A stretch of DNA of 64,000 nt. It comes from an uncultured Ruminococcus sp. Its GTDB lineage: Bacteria > Bacillota > Clostridia > Oscillospirales > Ruminococcaceae. The first letter of the stretch is position 1. Each line of letters begins with the position of its first letter. The notes below the pieces were generated by a model. That model searched no databases and had not been told where the DNA came from. It worked only from the letters and a program-made list of their open reading frames with translations. The stretch covers positions 199,712-263,711 of the forward strand of contig CAKSMF010000003.1 in assembly GCA_934474025.1 (NCBI GenBank). The letters run 5' to 3'. This document shows, in pieces, positions 58,091 to 64,000 of this stretch. A program made the position numbers and the translations under genes.

Positions 58091-58135
58091 AAAGAACTAT
58101 CTGATTTATATTGGAATCGGATAGTTCTTTTTTTA
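58091..58135. terminator. Native guaA terminator displaced by the element
   Basis: AAAGAACTATCTGATT pairs with AATCGGATAGTTCTTT (one G-U pair), followed by a T-run. It closely resembles the hairpin at 48487-48528. Confidence 0.8.
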
Positions 58136-58150
58136 TTAAAAATACAATAA

Positions 58151-59875
58151 TTATAAAAACAAACTCTTTTCAATTGCCTGAATCATTTTTTGATGATGTA
58201 TGATGAAATGTATTGCAGGACTTTTATTTTTAGAAATCATTACCCAGTCTCCTTGTTTCATCTGGATTTGAATATTACGAAAAGTTTTGTTTCTTTGTGA
58301 TGATATTTTATAATTTTTGTGTTGTTGGGCAAATTTTTGTGTTTCTTCCAAATGTTTTGTATATTCTTCAATATTGTATGAAATATCGTTTTTACAGAAA
58401 GCTTTTGACAAGGAAAGTTTCAGAGGATTCTTCTTAAATTCTTCCAGAGAGATAATCGGTATCCAGTCTTCTGTTATACTGTGTTTTAATGTATGTAGAA
58501 AATTTTTTCGCATCTGGTGCAAAACTTTTAATAATATAGTTTCTTTTTCATGACTGATGTTGTTTCGTTTCAAAATAGTGTGAAAAAGTTCATCTGACAT
58601 TGTGTACAGGGGAAGCGTAGTATATTGATTATAGCGATAACCTTCTTTTTCTGATTCCTGTGAAAGAAAATAATAAAATTGTTCTTTTGTTTTTTCTGTG
58701 AAAATATCCATCAGGGAACGAGCTTTTGATAAAAGAATATCAGATTTCTTTCGATAATATGAAAGTTCGGCTTTGTGGTTTGTGATATAGTATTTTCCGT
58801 CATTGTGATGTCCGTTAATGCATTCTCCGGTGAGTGCAACGGCTCCTGATACATAGTTCAGATGATGATAAATGCTATTATCCACTTTCTTGAAATAATA
58901 TGGTGTAATCTGTCCTGTCATATAAATAGGAATCCATGCTGTCAATCCTAAAATCATTTCGTGCTGAGGTCTGTCAATATTATGAATCATATTAAGATGA
59001 AGTCCTTTTTTTAAGCAGACCGCAATACCAAACATCCATTTTTTATTAAATTCCATGTCCTGTGCCATATCTGCCATTGGCATATCACTGTTCATAAATA
59101 ATGGCTCTCTTGAACGGGAAAGTGCAGTTGCTTTAAAAAAATCAAGTTCACCTTGTTTCATTTGTTCTATACCGTAATAATTTTTACACGTCGGAAAGTG
59201 AAATGGTGCAGTTGGTACTTTTAATCTGTCAAATTTGATTTTTGTAAAGAATTCATTTAAGTCAAACTCGTCTAATTTTTTCAGATATTCGTCAATATCA
59301 TCAGACTTGGATTCTGTTGTGCTGGTATTGCAAAGATAAGATGTTAAAGCATTTATAAAATCAGATAAAACAATATCGTCCGGATTGGCTGAAAAACCAA
59401 TAAACTCACAAAGTACCTTCAATTCTTCTGATTTCTGGTATTTTCTTATTAAAAATTGACTCATCTGTTCGGAAAACGACTGAACATCTGTGGGAACACG
59501 TTGACCATTTTTGATTCTTGAAAGATAGGAAGGGTCAAATTTCATATTTTTTGCTAGTTCATTCAGATTAATACCAAATGTGGTAATCAAATCAGAAAAT
59601 TGTTTTGAAAACTGTACAGCATTTATTTCTATAAATTTTTGATTTTCAGTCAAGGATAATGTAACTGATTCATAAGTGATATCAGTTTTTCCTTTTTGCA
59701 AGGCAATTTTAGCAATGCCAGCACAAAGTTTTTTTAATGTGTCAGCATCAGGATTTCTTTGCCCGCTACGATACCGACTTACAGATGCAGAAGTCAATCC
59801 AGATGCTTCTGCAAGTTCACTTGCAGTACACTGCAATTGTTTTAAATAAGCGTTTAATTGTTCTGAAAAAGTCAT
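58151..59875 (-). CDS. Large protein with two helix-turn-helix segments, uncharacterised sensor
   Basis: About 574 residues starting MTFSEQLNAYLKQ, behind AAAGGAGC. The first HTH is TASELAEASGLTSASVSRYR (residues about 17-36), the second LNELAKNMKFDPSYLSRIKN (about 108-127). The remaining 430 residues are soluble, rich in aromatic residues, and unrecognised. A double XRE N terminus with a long domain suggests a ligand-responsive regulator. It is a single gene convergent with guaA and just upstream (divergently) of the 192-bp repeat. Confidence 0.65.
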   Translation of the reverse strand: MTFSEQLNAYLKQLQCTASELAEASGLTSASVSRYRSGQRNPDADTLKKLCAGIAKIALQKGKTDITYESVTLSLTENQKFIEINAVQFSKQFSDLITTFGINLNELAKNMKFDPSYLSRIKNGQRVPTDVQSFSEQMSQFLIRKYQKSEELKVLCEFIGFSANPDDIVLSDFINALTSYLCNTSTTESKSDDIDEYLKKLDEFDLNEFFTKIKFDRLKVPTAPFHFPTCKNYYGIEQMKQGELDFFKATALSRSREPLFMNSDMPMADMAQDMEFNKKWMFGIAVCLKKGLHLNMIHNIDRPQHEMILGLTAWIPIYMTGQITPYYFKKVDNSIYHHLNYVSGAVALTGECINGHHNDGKYYITNHKAELSYYRKKSDILLSKARSLMDIFTEKTKEQFYYFLSQESEKEGYRYNQYTTLPLYTMSDELFHTILKRNNISHEKETILLKVLHQMRKNFLHTLKHSITEDWIPIISLEEFKKNPLKLSLSKAFCKNDISYNIEEYTKHLEETQKFAQQHKNYKISSQRNKTFRNIQIQMKQGDWVMISKNKSPAIHFIIHHQKMIQAIEKSLFL

Positions 59876-59888
59876 AGGATTGCTCCTT

Positions 59889-60080
59889 TTCAACAAAACT
59901 TTGAATCCCCCGCTTCTTTAAGCGGCGGACATTGTAAAACGGCAGTGGGAGCGGAAAGAATTGGTATCTCCCACTGACATGAAATCAATCCGCTTGACAG
60001 ATTCTTCAAAATATAATATACTGAATATGACATTATAAGTCAGGGAGGTCATGGACAGAATGCCCTGTGGATTGAAACAA
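59889..60080 (+). repeat. 192-bp interspersed repeat, copy 2
   Basis: Same length and orientation as copy 1 at 32654-32845. The two hairpins are fully paired here (CGCTT/AAGCG and CAGTGGGAG/CTCCCACTG). The TTGACA-17-TATACT promoter and AGGGAGGTCATG are unchanged. The micro-frame runs on only to TAA after the repeat end. It lies between the double-HTH gene and the leucine-rich dockerin gene and could drive the latter. Confidence 0.75.
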
Positions 60081-60256
60081 GTTTTTTTTATTATAGCATA
60101 AAATACAAGTTTTGAAAACAATATTTTCAATTTTACCATTTTGGCAATGACATTCTGGTAAAACGACTTTATTATTGCAGTTTGATATGTTATAATATAC
60201 ATATTATATAAGGTTTTTAATACATTTTTTGTCAGTATGAAAAGGGGGAAGCATTT

Positions 60257-62941
60257 ATGATGTACAAAAATCAATTATATCATTATGTTGCTACAGCTAC
60301 TACAGTTCTGGTTTCTACAGTATGTTGTGCTGGCATTCAGACTGCTATACCGAAATACACTCCAACAGCACTTACGGTTTATGCTGCGGAAGTATCCGGG
60401 GATTTTGAGGTGGAAAAATCAGAAGATAGTGACGGAAATGCTTATTGTGAAATCATAAAGTACAATGGCAATGATACAAATCTGAAACTTCCGTCAAGTT
60501 TTACAATTGGTAATGAAACACTTCCGTTGAAATCAATTTATCGTGAAGCGTTTAAGAATTGTACTTCTTTGCGTTCTGTTGTGATTCCGGAGGGAGTGAC
60601 ACAAATAGGATATGAAGCTTTTAAAGATTGTACTAATCTTTCAGATGTTACATTTCCTACTACACTCACACAAATAGAAAGTAGTGCATTTACAGGTTGT
60701 CCCATTAAGTCATTAGTAATTAACAGTAGTCTTTCAAGTGGCATTTTCACATCTTTTGATAGTGATACCATTGAATCAATCACTTTCGGAGAAAAAGCAA
60801 CAATAATTCCTAGCAGAATGTGTGAGGGAATGACAGCTCTTAAAACTGTAACGTTTTCTAATGGCATAACGGAAATCGGTGACAGTGCATTTGAAAGATG
60901 TACTTCACTGACAAAAATTGTTCTTCCCGACAGTGTGAAAAAAATTGGTGACTATGCTTTTTATGGCACAGGATTAACTTATGTTGACATTGGAAACGGT
61001 GTTGAAACTATTGGATACAGAGCTTTTTATGATTATCCTAACGGAATTCCTATTACTACTCTCAAGCTTGGTAATAGTTTGCGTGAAATAGGCGGAGATG
61101 CATTTTGCAAAATTTCTATTTCAGGAGCGTTGAAACTTCCTGACAGTCTTGAAAATATCGGTTATGGTGCGTTTTCTTACTGCGATGGAATTACCTCTCT
61201 TGAACTCGGAAGCGGAACGAAAATTATTCAGGATTATGCATTTTCTAATTGTCCGAATATGCTTAAAGTAAAAATGAATACAGGATTAACGGAAATCGGA
61301 AAAGATGCATTTAGTGGTACTGGGCTTATCGGAAAATTAACAATTCCGTCCGGTGTTAAAAAAATAGGAGAATATGCTTTTGCAGGAACAGAAATAACAT
61401 CAGTTACACTTCCGGAAACATTGGAGGAAATTGACGCTTATGCATTTACAGCATTGCCTTTGACAAAGATAGAAATTCCGGATTCAGTAAAAACTCTTGG
61501 CGGTGCTGTCTTTTATGAGTGCAGAAGTATGAAATCTGTTAAACTTCCTGCTAATATAGAATATATTCCAACCTCTTGTTTTGAAAAATGCGGAATAGAA
61601 AGTCTGGTTATTCCGAACAGTGTTAAAAGAATTGCTCCGTCGGCATTTTGCAATTGCTACTCTTTGACAGATGTTACTTTTGGAGAAAATATTGAATCTA
61701 TTGAAGAAAGTGCATTTCAATTTACCAATATTTCTTATCTGAAATTTCCTGATTCTGTGAAAACTATTGGTGAAAATGCTTTCTATGATATTGACGGTCT
61801 GCGAAAAATTGAAAATTGGTCCGAATCTCTTGAAAGCATAGGAAAATTTGCTTTTGGTGGGTGCGGTAAATTATTGGAAATTCCTACAATTCCAGCACGG
61901 ATAGGAAATATTCCTGATGATTTATTCAATGGTTGTCTGAATCTCTCTCATGTGGAAATTGAAAACGGAATAACTATCATTGGCAATGATGCATTCAGTG
62001 AATGTGCATTGACAGAAATTGTTATTCCGGACAGTGTGGAATTTATATTGAGTGGGGCGTTTGCATACAATCAGTTACAGGATATTACTATCGGAAATAA
62101 TGTAACTGATATTGGAAACAGAGCCTTTGTCAATAATCCTGCCAAGAATATTTATGTTCCTGAAAATGTAGAAACTCTTGGCACACAAAGCATGGGAATT
62201 GAAGTTGATGGTTATTATTCAGGTGTAATGGAGGGTTTTACACTTTATGGAAATAGTCAAGCTACAAAAAATTATGCATCAGATAATAATTTGACTTACA
62301 AAGTGGCAAACAGTAAACAGGATATTCCACTGAGTGAAGAATATATAGATTCAGCAACAGGTATCCATGTATTCGCAGAAAGCGGTCTGACAATGAAAAT
62401 CGTGAAACTGGATTCTGTTGAAGCTGTTAATTCATATATACCTAATGACAGGTATGGCTGGACAACAGGCTGGGAAACACTTGGCGTTAATGAAAGAGAA
62501 ACTTTCTTATGCGGATATGATATTTTATGGTACAAAAACGGAGAATTATATACTCCGCAAAATAAAATTAAAGTACAGATACCTATTCCGGAATCATATA
62601 ATGCTATTCTGTATAATGTCTATGGTAACTTTTATTATAATTATTCCAGAGATGAATGGAGTTACACAAACAGCAATGCTTTCCAAGAATCGAATTATCT
62701 TATTTGTTATATTACTCCAAACATGGAAGAAAATAATCCTATTATTCTGAAAGCTGAACTTTCAGTTTCGGGAGACGTGAATATGGACGGTGTATACAAT
62801 ATAGCTGATGTTGTTTGTATGCAACGTTATATATTCGGCGGTAGCAGTCTTAACAACTGGAAAGCCGGAGACTTATATGCAGACGGCTTACTTGATGTAT
62901 TTGACCTTTGCTTAATGAAACAAAAATTACTGGAATCTTAA
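60257..62941 (+). CDS. Secreted BspA-type leucine-rich repeat protein with dockerin
   Basis: The 894-residue protein has a signal peptide (hydrophobic about residues 10-30, cut near VYAAE). About twenty BspA-type repeats follow (for example LRSVVIPEGVTQIGYEAFKD and ITSVTLPETLEEIDAYAF), up to about residue 670. A beta-rich domain comes next, and a C-terminal dockerin with two calcium loops (SGDVNMDGVYNIADVVCMQR and AGDLYADGLLDVFDLCLMKQ). Such proteins bind surfaces or partners; the dockerin points to display on a scaffoldin. AAGGGGGAAG precedes the start. Confidence 0.88.
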   Translation: MMYKNQLYHYVATATTVLVSTVCCAGIQTAIPKYTPTALTVYAAEVSGDFEVEKSEDSDGNAYCEIIKYNGNDTNLKLPSSFTIGNETLPLKSIYREAFKNCTSLRSVVIPEGVTQIGYEAFKDCTNLSDVTFPTTLTQIESSAFTGCPIKSLVINSSLSSGIFTSFDSDTIESITFGEKATIIPSRMCEGMTALKTVTFSNGITEIGDSAFERCTSLTKIVLPDSVKKIGDYAFYGTGLTYVDIGNGVETIGYRAFYDYPNGIPITTLKLGNSLREIGGDAFCKISISGALKLPDSLENIGYGAFSYCDGITSLELGSGTKIIQDYAFSNCPNMLKVKMNTGLTEIGKDAFSGTGLIGKLTIPSGVKKIGEYAFAGTEITSVTLPETLEEIDAYAFTALPLTKIEIPDSVKTLGGAVFYECRSMKSVKLPANIEYIPTSCFEKCGIESLVIPNSVKRIAPSAFCNCYSLTDVTFGENIESIEESAFQFTNISYLKFPDSVKTIGENAFYDIDGLRKIENWSESLESIGKFAFGGCGKLLEIPTIPARIGNIPDDLFNGCLNLSHVEIENGITIIGNDAFSECALTEIVIPDSVEFILSGAFAYNQLQDITIGNNVTDIGNRAFVNNPAKNIYVPENVETLGTQSMGIEVDGYYSGVMEGFTLYGNSQATKNYASDNNLTYKVANSKQDIPLSEEYIDSATGIHVFAESGLTMKIVKLDSVEAVNSYIPNDRYGWTTGWETLGVNERETFLCGYDILWYKNGELYTPQNKIKVQIPIPESYNAILYNVYGNFYYNYSRDEWSYTNSNAFQESNYLICYITPNMEENNPIILKAELSVSGDVNMDGVYNIADVVCMQRYIFGGSSLNNWKAGDLYADGLLDVFDLCLMKQKLLES

Positions 62942-62948
62942 AAAATTA

Positions 62949-62977
62949 TTGACAATTCTTATTTTTCATGTTATTAT
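62949..62977 (+). promoter_or_regulatory. Promoter of the acetyltransferase leader
   Basis: TTGACA (62949-62954), 17-bp spacer, TATTAT (62972-62977). Confidence 0.7.
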
Positions 62978-63032
62978 ATTCGTATCAACTGAATGAAAGT
63001 TGATAAAACATTTTAAAAGGAGCAGGCTTTTT

Positions 63033-63068
63033 TTGAAAAAACTAAATAATATGGAGATTGTAGCGTAA
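63033..63068 (+). CDS. Possible 11-residue leader peptide of the GNAT gene
   Basis: AAAGGAG (63016-63022) stands 10 bp before TTG AAA AAA..., encoding MKKLNNMEIVA, stop. It is directly followed by a long hairpin and lies within the acetyltransferase transcript. A translated leader controlling the hairpin is plausible, as for inducible resistance genes. Confidence 0.4.
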   Translation: MKKLNNMEIVA

Positions 63069-63108
63069 ACGGGAGGTTTGCGAATACATTCTTACACAAA
63101 TCTCCCGT
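63069..63108 (+). promoter_or_regulatory. Leader hairpin before the GNAT gene
   Basis: ACGGGAGGTTTG pairs with CAAATCTCCCGT (12 bp, one G-U pair) around a 16-nt loop. No T-run follows, so it is not a simple terminator. It starts at the last base of the leader-peptide stop. Confidence 0.55.
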
Positions 63109-63141
63109 ATTGCAGGTCAACAATTTTCAGGAGGTAAAATA

Positions 63142-63798
63142 ATGAATAAATTTGACTATATTATTCGTCAAGAAACTACAAAAGATTATCATGAGGTGGA
63201 AAACCTTGCCCGTGAAGCATTCTGGAATCTGAGCGTTCCCGGCTGTCATGAACACTATTTCATTCATGTTATGAGAAATCATCAGGATTTTGTGCCTGAA
63301 CTGGATTTTGTCATTGAAATCAATAGCGAAATTATCGCAAGCATTATGTATACAAAAGCAGTTCTCATTGATGAAAATAATACAAAAAAACCTATTTTAA
63401 CTATGGGTCCTATTTGTGTTCGTCCGGATTATCAGCGAAAAGGGTACGGAAAGCTTTTACTTGAGTATACCTTTGAAAAAGCTTTGAAGCTTGGATATGA
63501 TACTATTATAAATTTCGGAAATCCAGACAATTACGTTGCAAGAGGTTACAAAAGCTGTAAAAAGTACAATGTATGCCTTGAAGGTAATGTTTTTCCAACT
63601 GCTCTGCTTGTGAAAGCTTTGAAAGATGATGCGTTTGACGGCAGAAAGTGGTTCTATTATCCGAGTGAAGTCGAAAATCTTTGCGATGACACGGAGGCAG
63701 TAGCAGAATTTGACAGGCTTTTTCCGCCAAAACAAAAGAAATGGCAGGCAAGTCAGGAAGAATTCTATATTCACAGCCATTCTGTGATTAACTGGTAA
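63142..63798 (+). CDS. GNAT family N-acetyltransferase
   Basis: The 218-residue enzyme has the GNAT core: YIIRQETTKDYHEVENLARE, LTMGPICVRPDYQRKGYGKLL (the acetyl-CoA loop Q/RxxGxG/A near residues 98-104), and INFGNPDNYVARGYKSC. The acceptor is unknown; the family acetylates amines of small molecules, peptides or proteins. CAGGAGG precedes the ATG. Confidence 0.87.
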   Translation: MNKFDYIIRQETTKDYHEVENLAREAFWNLSVPGCHEHYFIHVMRNHQDFVPELDFVIEINSEIIASIMYTKAVLIDENNTKKPILTMGPICVRPDYQRKGYGKLLLEYTFEKALKLGYDTIINFGNPDNYVARGYKSCKKYNVCLEGNVFPTALLVKALKDDAFDGRKWFYYPSEVENLCDDTEAVAEFDRLFPPKQKKWQASQEEFYIHSHSVINW

Positions 63799-63806
63799 AC
63801 TTAAAT

Positions 63807-63838
63807 AGCCGATGAGTTTATGCTTGTCGGCTTTTTTT
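63807..63838 (+). terminator. Terminator after the GNAT gene
   Basis: AGCCGA pairs with TCGGCT around a 14-nt loop, followed by seven Ts. Confidence 0.7.
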
Positions 63839-63904
63839 ATACAATAAAATAATTCTTTGTAAAAATACGACAAATTAAATGAAATAGTGTGGGAATTTTT
63901 TTGT

Positions 63905-63933
63905 TTGACAAAATCTGATTTTCATGATATAAT
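63905..63933 (+). promoter_or_regulatory. Consensus promoter at the right edge
   Basis: TTGACA (63905-63910), 17-bp spacer, TATAAT (63928-63933). The transcript begins about 60 bp before the window ends; no start codon with a ribosome site is visible there. Confidence 0.75.
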
Positions 63934-64000
63934 AATAAAGCTGTCGGACGAAAACCTTTTCAGAAAGACGTTTTTGGACTTTGGAATACAAGTTTTCAGA

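Overview
The window is low-GC DNA with long conserved housekeeping operons. It suggests a Gram-positive anaerobe of the Clostridia, most likely a Ruminococcus-like member of the Oscillospiraceae. Reasons: two secreted proteins end in dockerin modules (cellulosome or amylosome type), a Spo0A and a YlmC/YmxH-type sporulation protein are present, there is a HydG maturase for [FeFe] hydrogenase, and consensus TTGACA-17-TATAAT promoters are frequent. Species cannot be named from sequence alone.

Layout. 0-6.3 kb: a housekeeping run (CYTH protein, phoH-like, ybeY, era, recO, mutS2). 6.36-6.67 kb: a promoter, a candidate structured RNA of about 200 nt and a terminator. 6.7-15.1 kb: a polyamine operon (speD, speA, speE, speB, carboxynorspermidine dehydrogenase and decarboxylase) with four uncharacterised genes between them. 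15.1-16.9 kb: a strongly expressed pair, a NifU-like scaffold and a GGGtGRT protein. 17.0-19.6 kb, minus strand: a membrane protein, then an orphan peptide-tailoring cassette (nucleotidyltransferase, PqqD-like, HprK-like kinase). 19.7-24 kb: tRNAs, a divergent spo0A, an amidohydrolase and an ExbB/ExbD-like three-gene module. 24.7-29 kb: two WYL regulators divergent from rtcB and a DIP1984-family gene, followed by a tRNA-like RNA without an anticodon arm. 28.9-32.5 kb: tandemly duplicated tRNA-Arg and tRNA-Lys genes, a small regulator and two decaying genes. 32.6-34.6 kb: a 192-bp interspersed repeat, and hydG behind a leader containing a terminator. 34.7-48.4 kb: small proteins, ylmC, rpsB-tsf, a MoxR/DUF58/transglutaminase operon, a dockerin protease-like protein, prmA and guaA.

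48.35-58.05 kb is a 9.7-kb integrated element at the 3' end of guaA, bounded by a 14-bp direct repeat. It carries a trypsin-like protease, regulators, truncated integrase and MobV genes, a TnpV-like gene, a large glycine-rich membrane protein and a transglutaminase-fold protein. A second element of about 2.7 kb with long imperfect inverted ends sits between the integrase and relaxase fragments, with the DNA between them lost. 58.1-64 kb returns to the host: a double-HTH protein, a second copy of the 192-bp repeat, a BspA-type leucine-rich dockerin protein and a GNAT acetyltransferase behind a leader peptide.

The best candidate for an undescribed system is the WYL-WYL / RtcB-DIP1984 / tRNA-like RNA locus (24.7-29.0 kb), which looks like a regulated RNA-repair unit. 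Other strong leads are a Spo0A lacking its phospho-acceptor aspartate, the proton-channel module in an organism that should have no outer membrane, the kinase/PqqD/nucleotidyltransferase cassette, the nested inverted-repeat element and the hydG leader.
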